The notes below the pieces were generated by a model. The model was not told the DNA's origin. It did no database searches and saw only the letters and a program-made list of their open reading frames with translations. The translations under genes and the position numbers were made by a program. 14,019 nt of DNA, from the NCBI RefSeq assembly GCF_938030815.1, contig NZ_CALHII010000050.1, forward strand, positions 1-14,019. The letters are read 5' to 3'. Below, piece by piece: positions 1 to 7,776 of the stretch (the stretch's first letter is position 1; every line of letters starts with the position of its first letter). This DNA is from an uncultured Campylobacter sp. GTDB lineage: Bacteria; Campylobacterota; Campylobacteria; Campylobacterales; Campylobacteraceae.

Positions 1-2198
1 TCTGGACATTCTGGTGCGGGATCGTGCCGTAGGTCGAATAGGTCAGTTGTGTCGATGCCCTTGCCGATCTGCTTGTCGAGTTTGCCCTTTAGATAGTCCG
101 ATTGGATATTGTATTTCGGCTCTTTAATCGTGCCGGTGATGTTTATTTCAAGATCGGTTTTTTCGATGTTTGCTTTAACGGGCACCGAAATCGCGCCCGT
201 TTTGCTATCTAGCGCGCCGCCCGTGACGTTTAGCTTGCTTTTTTGCGCGCTCATATCGGCGTTGAAATTAATTAAATTCTGCTTGATCGTGCCATTTACT
301 TTGGCGTCGTTATAGACCTCGCCGCCTAGATCGCGGCCTAAAATTTTACCGATTTTATCGATCAATCCGCCGCTAGGAAGGCGACCGTTATTGATGATTG
401 CATCGAATTTTCCGCTGTGCGAGCTAGTATTATACGTAAGATTTGCATTGCCCGTGCCGTCGTAGACGTGATCGATATTTAGAAGCGTCGTAAGCTCTTT
501 GACGATAAAATTTTGGATTTTCAAATTTGCCTCATCGCCCGCGATCTGTCCGTTCAGCTCGCCGCCCGCGACCTTGGAATTTATGGTTGCAAACAGGCTT
601 TTGCCGTCGTGCGAAAGCTCGCCGGTCGCGGCAATCTTGCCGTTTAGTCTGCGATTTAAGAAAAATTCTAGTCGCTGCAAGCTTGGGATCAGCAGCGCGT
701 AGTTTGCTTTAAGCGCTTTGTTTTTGAGCTCGTAGGTGCCGTTTAAGCTCTGAAGCTGCGCTAGATCGGAGTTCGCGCTAGCGCTAAAGGTCGCGACTGA
801 GTTTTTGATATTTGTCTGTGCCTGCGCGTCCGCTTTTAGATCATTCGGGAAGTTCTTGCCCGTCGCGCCGTCTAAAAATTTCTTAAAAATCACGCCGTTA
901 GCGAGCGAAATTTGCGCCGTGCCGTTGATACCGTCCTTTAAGCTTAACTTCGCATCGCCGTTTATCGTGCCGTTTCCGATCGCGCTGCCGTAAAACAGAG
1001 CCGAAAGCACGGCCAGATTTAGATTGCTCGCCTTAAGCTTTAGATCGCTTAAATTTCCGCTCGCATTCAGGTTGCCGCCCATCGCGTTTAGATTTAAGTT
1101 TAGATTTTTAAGCTCATTTTGCGCTAAAGCCGCGCTAAGCTCGCCGTTTGCTTTGCCTTGCAGCTTCACTCCCAGGACATTTTGCAGCGCGGCTAGATCG
1201 TTTGCGTTTAGCTTTGCGCTAAGCTCGCCGTTTTTGTTTTTCAGATCGTATTTAGCCTCTGCATCCGCTTTAAGCGCGTCTTTAAATGCTGAAATTTGCG
1301 AGTTTGAAAGCTCAAGCGTAGAAAAATCGGTCTTTAAATTTCCGTTTGCTTTAACGTCGCCAGAAATTTTGCGCCCGATAAGGCTTTCAAGCTTCGCTAG
1401 ATCGGGCAAGCTTAGATTAAAATCTGAGTTTAAAGTTTTGTTTTTCAGATCAAATTCCGATTTTTCGGCGCTGATCTTGCCTAGCGTCGAATCGATCTTG
1501 CTTGCTGCTCGCAAGATGTCATTTTGCGCCGTGATGTCCGAGTTTAGCGTGATCTGCACGCCCTTTGGTATGGAGATATTCATATCTTTAAACGCAGATT
1601 CGTTTAGGATCAAATTTGAACTCTTGATGCTTGCGTTGCCCTCTGCGCCGCCGCTGCTAGCCTTGATGTCCGAGAGCACGTCGATATTTCCTTTTGCGTA
1701 GATCGGCAGCGAAGCCACGGCAAGGGCTTTTTCGACGTTTAGAGCTTTAGCGTCGATTTGCAGATCAAGCGGCTTAAGGTCTTTTAAATTTGCTAAAAAT
1801 TTTACGTTGCTATCAAAAATCCGCCCGCTGCCGTTGATGCCGAATTTGCCAAGATCGCCCAAAATTTGCCCCTTAAGGCTCAGCCCTTCGTCAATTTTTA
1901 TGCCGAGCTTGGCTAGATCGTGCGCGTTTGCGTCGTAGCTAAGATCGAAAGAGCGCGCAAAAAGCGAGTATTTGCCCTTTACGTTTACGCTCGCAGCATC
2001 ATTTACGTTGGCGCTGATGTCCAGATCGCCGAAATTTAGATCGAATTTCTCAAGCTTCACGTCAAGGCCGCTTTTTTCTTTGATCAAATTTTCTATGTAA
2101 GGCTTAGCTAGATTGTTGCCAAAATCGCTGAAAAATAGGCAGCCCGCGCCTACGATAAGCAGGATTAAAATTCCTGCGATTATGCCGAAAATTTTCAT
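1..2198 (-). CDS. AsmA-like periplasmic/inner-membrane-anchored protein, 3' end beyond the window
   Basis: The reading frame is open for 732 codons from ATG at 2198 to the left edge; I checked every in-frame triplet and found no stop. The start is preceded by a purine-rich site (AAGGGGACGAA before ATG). Residues about 3-23 form one hydrophobic anchor, so most of the protein should lie in the periplasm. The rest is repetitive and beta-strand-like, with recurring units of the form Y-x-L-K-N-K followed by a D-L-A-x-L segment and an L-x-G-x-x-x-A-x-G-x-L segment, near residues 77, 249, 317 and 489. The visible C-terminal part (from about residue 590) alternates N-G-T-I-K, N-V-T-G-G and I-T-G-T-I-K-E-P-K-Y in the way AsmA C-terminal domains do. 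Members of that superfamily help maintain envelope lipids, but the role here is unknown. Divergence from groESL recalls C. jejuni Cj1219c (from memory). Cys20 after G-A-G is only a weak lipobox. Confidence 0.85.
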   Translation of the reverse strand, partial: MKIFGIIAGILILLIVGAGCLFFSDFGNNLAKPYIENLIKEKSGLDVKLEKFDLNFGDLDISANVNDAASVNVKGKYSLFARSFDLSYDANAHDLAKLGIKIDEGLSLKGQILGDLGKFGINGSGRIFDSNVKFLANLKDLKPLDLQIDAKALNVEKALAVASLPIYAKGNIDVLSDIKASSGGAEGNASIKSSNLILNESAFKDMNISIPKGVQITLNSDITAQNDILRAASKIDSTLGKISAEKSEFDLKNKTLNSDFNLSLPDLAKLESLIGRKISGDVKANGNLKTDFSTLELSNSQISAFKDALKADAEAKYDLKNKNGELSAKLNANDLAALQNVLGVKLQGKANGELSAALAQNELKNLNLNLNAMGGNLNASGNLSDLKLKASNLNLAVLSALFYGSAIGNGTINGDAKLSLKDGINGTAQISLANGVIFKKFLDGATGKNFPNDLKADAQAQTNIKNSVATFSASANSDLAQLQSLNGTYELKNKALKANYALLIPSLQRLEFFLNRRLNGKIAATGELSHDGKSLFATINSKVAGGELNGQIAGDEANLKIQNFIVKELTTLLNIDHVYDGTGNANLTYNTSSHSGKFDAIINNGRLPSGGLIDKIGKILGRDLGGEVYNDAKVNGTIKQNLINFNADMSAQKSKLNVTGGALDSKTGAISVPVKANIEKTDLEINITGTIKEPKYNIQSDYLKGKLDKQIGKGIDTTDLFDLRHDPAPECP

Positions 2199-2229
2199 TT
2201 CGTCCCCTTAAAATTTAAAATTTGAGGGT

Positions 2230-2258
2230 ATTATAGCCCTTAAAATTTAACGTTTGAA
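2230..2258 (-). promoter_or_regulatory. Probable sigma-70 promoter of the AsmA-like gene
   Basis: On the minus strand a perfect TATAAT lies at 2235-2230. A weak -35 (TTCAAA, 2258-2253) sits 17 bp upstream, and the gene starts about 32 bases downstream. Campylobacter sigma-70 promoters commonly have a poor -35, so the -10 carries the call. Confidence 0.5.
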
Positions 2259-2267
2259 ATCTCAATA

Positions 2268-2288
2268 CTTGAGTTTAAATCACTAAAG
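2268..2288 (+). promoter_or_regulatory. HAIR operator (HspR binding site) upstream of groES
   Basis: CTTGAGT at 2268-2274, seven bases, then ACTAAAG at 2282-2288. This matches the HAIR consensus CTTGAGT-N7-ACTCAAG at 13 of 14 positions (2285 is A instead of C). HspR is the MerR-type heat-shock repressor known to act on groESL in Helicobacter and Campylobacter. The site ends 25 bp upstream of the groES -35 and also lies upstream of the divergent AsmA-like promoter. An extra CTCAA half (2261-2265) pairs with TTGAG (2269-2273), so the protected region may extend leftwards. Confidence 0.75.
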
Positions 2289-2313
2289 TTTTATAAAAAT
2301 TTTTCATAAACTA

Positions 2314-2342
2314 TTGACAAGATTTTAAATTTTGCATATAAT
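2314..2342 (+). promoter_or_regulatory. Sigma-70 promoter of groES-groEL
   Basis: Consensus TTGACA at 2314-2319, a 17-bp spacer and consensus TATAAT at 2337-2342. A full -35 plus -10 is unusual for Campylobacter and fits a very strong promoter held down by repressors. The expected start, about 7 bases after the -10, falls inside the CIRCE element. Confidence 0.9.
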
Positions 2343-2343
2343 C

Positions 2344-2370
2344 TTAGCACTCAAACACATTGAGTGCCAA
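2344..2370 (+). promoter_or_regulatory. CIRCE operator (HrcA binding site)
   Basis: TTAGCACTC (2344-2352), nine bases, GAGTGCCAA (2362-2370). This is the canonical CIRCE inverted repeat TTAGCACTC-N9-GAGTGCTAA with one mismatch (C at 2368). It abuts the -10 and covers the predicted transcription start, so bound HrcA should block initiation; it is also transcribed into the leader. Its presence predicts an hrcA gene elsewhere in the genome, normally with grpE-dnaK. Confidence 0.95.
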
Positions 2371-2403
2371 TTTTAGAAATCACAAATCAAAGAAAGGACT
2401 GAA

Positions 2404-2667
2404 ATGAAATTTCAACCACTTGGCAAGCGCGTTCTAATAGAGCGCGAGGAGGAAACAAAAAAGACCGCTTCGGGCATCATCATCCCCGACAATGCTTCAA
2501 AAGAGAAGCCTTCGACCGGTAAAATCGTAGCCGTCGGCAGCGAATGTGAAGGTGTCAAAAATGGCGATACCGTAGCGTTTGCAAAATACGCAGGCAGCGA
2601 GATTAGCTTAGACGATAAGAAATACCTTATCTTAAATTTAGAAGATGTTTTAGGCATAATTAAATAA
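2404..2667 (+). CDS. groES: Co-chaperonin GroES (10 kDa)
   Basis: An 87-residue protein starting M-K-F-Q-P-L-G-K-R-V-L. It forms the heptameric lid that closes the GroEL cage during ATP-driven folding of cytosolic proteins. Visible hallmarks are the N-terminal P-L-G-K-R-V strand, the mobile loop at about residues 16-33 with the hydrophobic I-I-I-P contact to GroEL, and the C-terminal D-V-L-G-I-I ending. It is about ten residues shorter than the E. coli protein, as usual in Campylobacter. AAGGA at 2394-2398, five bases before ATG, supports the start. It is first in the bicistronic operon, 12 bases ahead of groEL, and is controlled by the promoter/CIRCE/HAIR cluster upstream. Confidence 0.98.
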   Translation: MKFQPLGKRVLIEREEETKKTASGIIIPDNASKEKPSTGKIVAVGSECEGVKNGDTVAFAKYAGSEISLDDKKYLILNLEDVLGIIK

Positions 2668-2679
2668 AAAGGATTGAAA

Positions 2680-4317
2680 ATGGCAAAAGAGATTATTTTT
2701 TCAGACGACGCAAGAAACAAGCTTTACGCGGGCGTTAGGAAGCTAAACGACGCTGTAAAAGTTACGATGGGACCTCGCGGTCGCAATGTCTTAATCCAAA
2801 AGAGCTTCGGCGCTCCTGCGATCACAAAAGACGGCGTGAGCGTGGCTAAAGAGATCGAGCTAAAAGATACGCTCGAGAATATGGGCGCTTCTTTGGTGCG
2901 CGAAGTAGCGAGTAAAACCAACGATCAAGCAGGAGATGGTACTACTACAGCAACCGTGCTAGCTCACGCGATCTTTAAAGAGGGCCTACGCAACGTAACT
3001 GCGGGCGCAAATCCGATCGAAGTTAAGCGCGGTATGGATAAATTTAGCGCTGCGGTTATCGAGGAGCTAAAAAAATCCTCTAAAAAAGTAAGTGGCAAAA
3101 AAGAGATCGCTCAGGTCGCTACGATCTCTGCTAATAACGACAGCGCGGTGGGCGATCTGATCGCAGACGCTATGGAAAGAGTCGGCAAGGATGGCGTTAT
3201 CACGGTAGAAGAGGCAAAATCTATTAACGATGAGTTAAACGTAGTCGAGGGAATGCAGTTTGACCGCGGCTATCTAAGCCCATATTTCATTACAAATGCT
3301 GAGAAAATGCTAGTCGAGCTAGCTTCTCCACTAGTGCTTCTATTTGACAAAAAAATTACAAATTTAAAAGATCTACTTCCGGTTTTGGAGCAGGTTCAAA
3401 AAAGCGGCAAACCGCTTCTAATCATCGCCGAGGATATCGAGGGCGAGGCGCTTGCGACCTTAGTCGTAAATAAACTTCGCGGCGTGCTAAACATCTCCGC
3501 GGTCAAAGCCCCAGGATTTGGCGATCGCAGAAAGGCGATGCTTGAAGATATCGCGATTTTAACGGGTGGCACCGTCATCAGTGAAGAGCTTGGCAGAACG
3601 CTAGAAAGCGCCTCCATGGCTGATCTTGGACAAGCCGAGCGCATCGTGATCGACAAAGATAACACAACTATCGTGGGCGGCGCGGGCAAGAAAAAAGATA
3701 TCGATGCGCGCGTTTCGCAGATCAAAGCTCAGATCGCAGAGACTACGAGCGATTACGACAAAGAGAAGCTTCAAGAGCGCATGGCTAAGCTTAGCGGTGG
3801 CGTTGCGGTTATCAAGGTGGGCGCTGCGACCGAAACCGAGATGAAAGAGAAAAAAGACCGCGTGGACGACGCCCTAAACGCAACTAAAGCAGCCGTAGAC
3901 GAGGGTATCGTAATCGGCGGCGGCGCTGCGCTAATCAGAGCGGGACTTAGCGTAAAACTAGCTCTAAGCGGCGACGAGCTTATCGGCGCAGACATCGTTA
4001 AGCGCGCGCTTTTCGCTCCGCTTCGCCAGATCGCCGAGAATGCGGGATTTGACGCGGGCGTCGTAGCAAACGCCGTCGAGCAGAACAAAGACAAAAAATT
4101 CGGCTTCAACGCCGCAAATGGCGAGTACGTCAATATGTTTGACGCAGGTATCATCGATCCGGTCAAAGTCGAGCGTATCGCGCTTCAAAACGCGGTCTCC
4201 GTCGCAAGCCTGCTTCTAACGACCGAAGCGACCGTAAGCGAGATCAAAGAGGAGAAACCTGCAATGCCTCCAATGCCTGATATGGGCGGAATGGGTGGCA
4301 TGGGTGGAATGATGTAG
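2680..4317 (+). CDS. groEL: Chaperonin GroEL (60 kDa)
   Basis: A 545-residue cytosolic chaperonin that forms the double heptameric ring and folds client proteins with GroES and ATP. The ATP site is intact: G-P-R-G-R (31-35), catalytic-loop D51 in T-K-D-G-V, G-D-G-T-T-T-A (85-91), and the later R-V-D-D-A-L-N-A-T-K-A-A segment holding the equivalent of E. coli Asp398, then E-G-I-V-I-G-G-G. The C terminus is the usual flexible G-G-M repeat tail. I place the start at ATG 2680 (M-A-K-E-I), not at the TTG two codons earlier, because AAGGA at 2669-2673 is six bases from that ATG and M-A-K is the family start. It is co-transcribed with groES and hence under HrcA and HspR control. Confidence 0.98.
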   Translation: MAKEIIFSDDARNKLYAGVRKLNDAVKVTMGPRGRNVLIQKSFGAPAITKDGVSVAKEIELKDTLENMGASLVREVASKTNDQAGDGTTTATVLAHAIFKEGLRNVTAGANPIEVKRGMDKFSAAVIEELKKSSKKVSGKKEIAQVATISANNDSAVGDLIADAMERVGKDGVITVEEAKSINDELNVVEGMQFDRGYLSPYFITNAEKMLVELASPLVLLFDKKITNLKDLLPVLEQVQKSGKPLLIIAEDIEGEALATLVVNKLRGVLNISAVKAPGFGDRRKAMLEDIAILTGGTVISEELGRTLESASMADLGQAERIVIDKDNTTIVGGAGKKKDIDARVSQIKAQIAETTSDYDKEKLQERMAKLSGGVAVIKVGAATETEMKEKKDRVDDALNATKAAVDEGIVIGGGAALIRAGLSVKLALSGDELIGADIVKRALFAPLRQIAENAGFDAGVVANAVEQNKDKKFGFNAANGEYVNMFDAGIIDPVKVERIALQNAVSVASLLLTTEATVSEIKEEKPAMPPMPDMGGMGGMGGMM

Positions 4318-4320
4318 TCC

Positions 4321-4348
4321 CATAGGAGCGTCATTCGGCGCTCCTATG
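4321..4348 (+). terminator. Hairpin directly after groEL, probable 3' end structure
   Basis: A perfect 10-bp inverted repeat, CATAGGAGCG (4321-4330) and CGCTCCTATG (4339-4348), with an 8-base loop, starting 4 bases after the groEL stop. No T-run follows on either side, so it is not a textbook intrinsic terminator; it may stabilise the mRNA 3' end or pause polymerase. Confidence 0.55.
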
Positions 4349-4369
4349 CCATTGCAACGGCGTGGTGAG

Positions 4370-4464
4370 ATTTTACGGTGCCCCCGCAATGCCTTTGCGG
4401 CGATGCTTTTGCTATGCGCCGTAAAATGAGATGTGCCGCGTTTTGGATATGTCTAAGGCGCGGC
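4370..4464. other. Two further hairpins downstream of groEL
   Basis: ATTTTACGG (4370-4378) pairs with CCGTAAAAT (4419-4427), extended by three pairs including a T-G wobble to a 12-bp stem. It encloses a small hairpin CCGCAA/TTGCGG (4384-4389, 4395-4400, 5-base loop). A separate GCCGCG/CGCGGC pair follows (4435-4440, 4459-4464, 18-base loop). No T-run follows the 4427 stem. This could be a structured 3' UTR, an attenuator or a small RNA; the sequence alone does not decide. Confidence 0.4.
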
Positions 4465-4898
4465 GATTTATTATGAATTAGCGATTAAGCGGTGTGATTT
4501 TTAGTCACTGCATGATCTTATAAATTTCGTATCTCACCGCAAATTTACAGTTTTGCCGCATTATCCTTTAAATTTAAAAACTTTATCTGAGCTTGCTTTT
4601 TACCTTAAATTCTGACTTGCCACTCAAAATCTAAGCGCAGAATTCTAAAACTTTAAAATTTTTTAGCTCTCCTTCTTAAACACTTACAAGATAAAATTTT
4701 TTCGTGACGTCATATTTTTAGTGTGATAAAATTCTATTGCCAAACAGAATCCTAGCTGCGGAATTTTTCAAGCTTAGCCTTTTGTTTGGCGATACGGCTT
4801 TGAATTAGAGCTGAAATTTTATAGCCTCACTCATTAAATTTAACGCGGCTTAATCTAAGCTTTGCTAAATTTCGCCTAAAATCATGGAAAGGAAAACG
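4465..4898. other. Gene-free stretch before the exported protein
   Basis: AT-rich spacer with no credible reading frame on either strand. The only promoter-like element is TAAAAT at 4727-4732 preceded by TGTGA, about 165 bases from the next start, with no good -35. An 8-bp palindrome TGACGTCA lies at 4705-4712. I see nothing else here. Confidence 0.5.
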
Positions 4899-5963
4899 AT
4901 GAAAAATTTAGCTCGTATTTTTTTAATTGCGTTCATTTTGACGAGCTTTTCTGGCGCTTTTGCCGCGCAGCAAAGCCACAAATCTACCGCCGCGCAGCAG
5001 AACCATAAATATAAAATTTCATCTCAAAATCTGCGAGCCAAAGATCATTCGAGTAAAAATATAGCGGCAAGATCCTCTGCTGAGCCACATGCTAAAAAAC
5101 CTGCAAATGCTAAACGTCTTTCAAATTCCAAGCTCACAAAAAATACACGTGCATCTGGGAATCCTGCTAAAAATTCCCCGCGAAAAAGTGCGAAAAATTT
5201 TACTAAAAATTCTGGGCAAAATTCCGCATCGCATTCTGCGAGAAATAAAGCATCTAGGCTCCCAGCCAATCAATCAAGCAGCCAGAATGAAGCTAGTAAG
5301 AGTCTAGTCGCGACGCTGATGCGTTTGCCAAAGACCCGCATCTATGAGGATGAGGCGTCAAGCGCCCGCGATACGGAGCAAACTTACAGAGGTGCAGATA
5401 TGCGGAGAAGCGTAAGCGCGCAAACTCACGGAGGTGCGGATGAGCAGACTGGCAAAATCGTAGATGCACAAGCTCGCAAATTAACGACGACTCGAATTGC
5501 ACAGCCGCAAGTTCGCTACGGCTATAGTGCAACTCGTTCTAGCGCTATGGGGCATACAGCTGCATCTCATTCGAGCGCCACGAAGTATACGGCTCGTCAA
5601 AATGCCCGCGCGCCCTATCTTCCCACATCTGCTCGCTCTAGCCGTGCGATAGGGCGCTCTGGCGGTAGCGCGCTTGGTAGGATGCCGTCGCCAAAGCGGG
5701 GTAATGCGCTAGGGCAAGGTGCTGCGATGCGTTATGATGAGCGTTGGGCGAAGCCCGCTCCACAGCCTTATGAGCCTGCGCCTGAGACTGAGAAAAAGCA
5801 CGGGCTAATATTTTCGTCGCAGTGGGGCCCCGCCGCGCCGAAAAGCAAGTGGCAGCAGCACGAAGCCCCGACGGATGACGCTTCGTCGCGCAATGAGTCG
5901 GTAATGGATATGCTGCAGGACAAGATGAGCAGGGTCAAGGTGAATATGGAGCTAGTGCGCTAG
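4899..5963 (+). CDS. Exported basic, low-complexity protein of unknown function
   Basis: A 354-residue protein from ATG 4899, chosen over ATG 4884 because AAGGA at 4889-4893 stands five bases before it and it places a clean signal peptide at the N terminus: Lys-Asn, hydrophobic I-F-L-I-A-F-I-L, then cleavage near residue 22 (A-F-A/A-Q-Q). The mature part is strikingly rich in Lys, Ser, Asn, Ala, Arg and Gln. Residues about 60-130 are K-N-S/S-A-K/N-F-T-like low complexity, and the middle part is basic with Thr/Ser/Tyr. Only the last 50 residues (L-I-F-S-S-Q-W-G-P and an acidic, helical D-M-L-Q-D-K-M end) look conserved and folded. No cysteine, enzyme motif or membrane segment beyond the signal is visible. 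I do not recognise the family. It stands alone, with long spacers on both sides. Confidence 0.8.
   Translation: MKNLARIFLIAFILTSFSGAFAAQQSHKSTAAQQNHKYKISSQNLRAKDHSSKNIAARSSAEPHAKKPANAKRLSNSKLTKNTRASGNPAKNSPRKSAKNFTKNSGQNSASHSARNKASRLPANQSSSQNEASKSLVATLMRLPKTRIYEDEASSARDTEQTYRGADMRRSVSAQTHGGADEQTGKIVDAQARKLTTTRIAQPQVRYGYSATRSSAMGHTAASHSSATKYTARQNARAPYLPTSARSSRAIGRSGGSALGRMPSPKRGNALGQGAAMRYDERWAKPAPQPYEPAPETEKKHGLIFSSQWGPAAPKSKWQQHEAPTDDASSRNESVMDMLQDKMSRVKVNMELVR
5378..5441 (+). repeat. 22-bp imperfect direct repeat inside the exported protein gene
   Basis: Two copies (5378-5399 and 5420-5441) with three mismatches, 42 bp apart and therefore in frame. They encode Q-T-Y-R-G-A-D and Q-T-H-G-G-A-D, which fits local in-frame duplication as the way this low-complexity protein grew. 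Confidence 0.7.
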
Positions 5964-6572
5964 CCTAGGCGGCGCGCCGGCGCAATTTATATGCGTAGGC
6001 GGTTTAAATTTTGCTGCCTCTCGCGATACTGGCGCGGTGTGCAAACACGAACGGCTGACGTTTTTTCGGCTTTGCCGCCGTGCGAAATAATGCCCTAATG
6101 CTGCAATTAAAGATAGAATGTTCATATTTCGTCCACTTGCTTTGAATTTCACGGCTACATGCTGCGCTGCTAGGATAAACCATACTGCACTCGTTTTGCG
6201 CGAGTGAGCGCTGCGACGATACTGCGGTTAAAATTTCGCCGAAATTTCAAGAGCTTAATTTCGTAATTTTGCATTGTAGGACTTCGCCCGCCTGCTAAGT
6301 TCGCGAAATTTTGCTTAGCTGCGTGGTTTGATAAATTTTACTTGCCATCAAATTTTGTAGAGTTTCGCCTGCTAGCGGAATTTTTAGAATTTTATTGGAT
6401 GGCGGAATTTTATAGTACTCTATTCGCTCAAATTTCGCGACGAAATGAAATTTTTTGCAAGCGCGAAAGCAAAATTTAGCGGGTGAAATTATACGGCGGG
6501 TGGCGAGCGCGAATTATTAAATTTTAACCCCGTTTTGAATAAAATAGCGCAAAAAATTCTAAAGGCTTAAAT
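5964..6572. other. 609-bp spacer without a supported gene
   Basis: No frame here looks coding. The spacer holds about ten AAATTT and three GAATTT words and a short inverted repeat CACTCG/CGAGTG (6188-6193, 6201-6206). A possible weak -10 (TAAAAT, 6540-6545) lies 27 bases ahead of the ispG start. Confidence 0.55.
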
Positions 6573-7640
6573 TTGAAAAATCGTTATCCGACCCGCCAAA
6601 TCTCCGTCGGCTCCGTCAAAATCGGCGGTGGCGCGCCCATCTCCGTGCAGTCGATGAGCTTTTCTAAGACCAAGGACGTGGAGGGCACGCTAGAGCAGAT
6701 AAACCGCCTGTATTTCGCGGGCTGCGACATCGTGCGCTGCGCGGTGCTCGATAAGCAGGACGCGGACGCGCTCGCACGCATCAAAAAAAGCTCACCGCTT
6801 CCCATCGTAGCGGACATCCATTTTAATTTTCGCTTGGCGTTGCAGGTCGCGGAGTTTGTCGATGCTATCCGCATAAACCCGGGTAATATCGGCGGCAGGG
6901 ATCGTATCAAAGAGGTCGTACGCGCGTGCAAAGCTCGCAGCCTGCCTATCCGCATCGGCGTAAATTTGGGCTCTTTGGAGGAGCAGTTTGAGCAAAAATA
7001 CGGTCGCAGCGTGGAGGCGATGGTGCAAAGCGCGCTGTATAACGCCGCGCTGCTGCAGGATGAGGACTTTAGCGACATTGCGATCTCGCTTAAGACTTCG
7101 GACGCGCCGAGCACGGTGGCTGCGTATCGCGCGCTGCGCCCGCTATGCGAGTATCCTTTTCATCTGGGCGTGACCGAGGCGGGGACGAAATTTCACGCTA
7201 GCATCAAGAGCGCGATCGCGCTGGGAGTGCTTCTGATGGAGGGGATCGGCGATACGATGCGCGTGAGCATCACGGGCGAGCTCGAGGAGGAGATCCGCGT
7301 CGCGCGCGCGATCCTGCAAGACGCGGGCGTGCAAAAAAGCGGCGTCAATATCATCTCATGCCCTACCTGCGGGCGTTTGCAAAGCGATCTGCTAAGCGCG
7401 ATCAAAATCGTCGAAGAAAAAACCGCGCACATCAAAACGCCGCTAAATATCAGCGTCATGGGCTGCGTCGTAAACGCGATCGGCGAGGCGAAGGGCGCGG
7501 ACGTGGCGATCGCATTCGGCAACGGGCGCGGCATCGTGATGCGCCACGGCGAAGTGGTCGCCAAACTCGATGAGAGCAAGCTCGTGGAGCGGTTTTTGCA
7601 AGAGGTTGAGGACGAGGTGCGGGTTCGCGAAGGCGCGTGA
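6573..7640 (+). CDS. ispG: 4-hydroxy-3-methylbut-2-en-1-yl diphosphate synthase (IspG/GcpE)
   Basis: A 355-residue cytosolic iron-sulfur enzyme of the MEP isoprenoid pathway. It reductively opens 2-C-methyl-D-erythritol 2,4-cyclodiphosphate to HMBPP, using electrons from ferredoxin or flavodoxin. The TIM-barrel part shows G-A-P-I-S-V-Q-S-M (20-28), P-I-V-A-D-I-H-F (77-84), R-I-N-P-G-N-I-G (100-107), P-I-R-I-G-V-N-L-G-S-L (125-135) and H-L-G-V-T-E-A-G (197-204). The 4Fe-4S ligands are intact: C-P-T-C (263 and 266), Cys298 and Glu305 in G-C-V-V-N-A-I-G-E. N-A-I-G-E instead of the E. coli N-G-P-G-E recalls the campylobacterial form. The start is TTG 6573, with AAAGG at 6561-6565; no ATG or GTG lies near the conserved N terminus. 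The gene seems monocistronic and is much more GC-rich than its spacers. Confidence 0.97.
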   Translation: MKNRYPTRQISVGSVKIGGGAPISVQSMSFSKTKDVEGTLEQINRLYFAGCDIVRCAVLDKQDADALARIKKSSPLPIVADIHFNFRLALQVAEFVDAIRINPGNIGGRDRIKEVVRACKARSLPIRIGVNLGSLEEQFEQKYGRSVEAMVQSALYNAALLQDEDFSDIAISLKTSDAPSTVAAYRALRPLCEYPFHLGVTEAGTKFHASIKSAIALGVLLMEGIGDTMRVSITGELEEEIRVARAILQDAGVQKSGVNIISCPTCGRLQSDLLSAIKIVEEKTAHIKTPLNISVMGCVVNAIGEAKGADVAIAFGNGRGIVMRHGEVVAKLDESKLVERFLQEVEDEVRVREGA

Positions 7641-7776
7641 TAGCTGCGGGGTGCCTAGTCGGTTAAAGCGGTTAAAAGCCGCTACGGCGCGTGGCTCAGT
7701 TTCGCAGTTTGGTATTTCGGCGCGTTGGACTCATCGCGGTTCGTTTAGGTTTGTCGGTACAGCGCGCCTGAGGCGT

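Noticed and set aside
1024..1701. Long plus-strand frame of 225 codons opposite the AsmA-like gene.
   Set aside because: Its Phe/Ala/Ser/Leu-rich product is the typical antisense shadow of Lys/Ala/Asn/Leu-rich coding DNA; the minus frame has family-like repeats and a proper start.
4705..4712. TGACGTCA palindrome upstream of the exported-protein gene.
   Set aside because: An isolated 8-bp palindrome with no known bacterial counterpart in this setting; expected by chance at this length scale.
5952..6152. Minus-strand frame of 66 codons with a plausible ribosome site (AAGTGGACGAA) before an internal ATG at 6139.
   Set aside because: It overlaps the end of the exported-protein gene, its composition after the first 15 residues is unstructured, and it looks like no known family.
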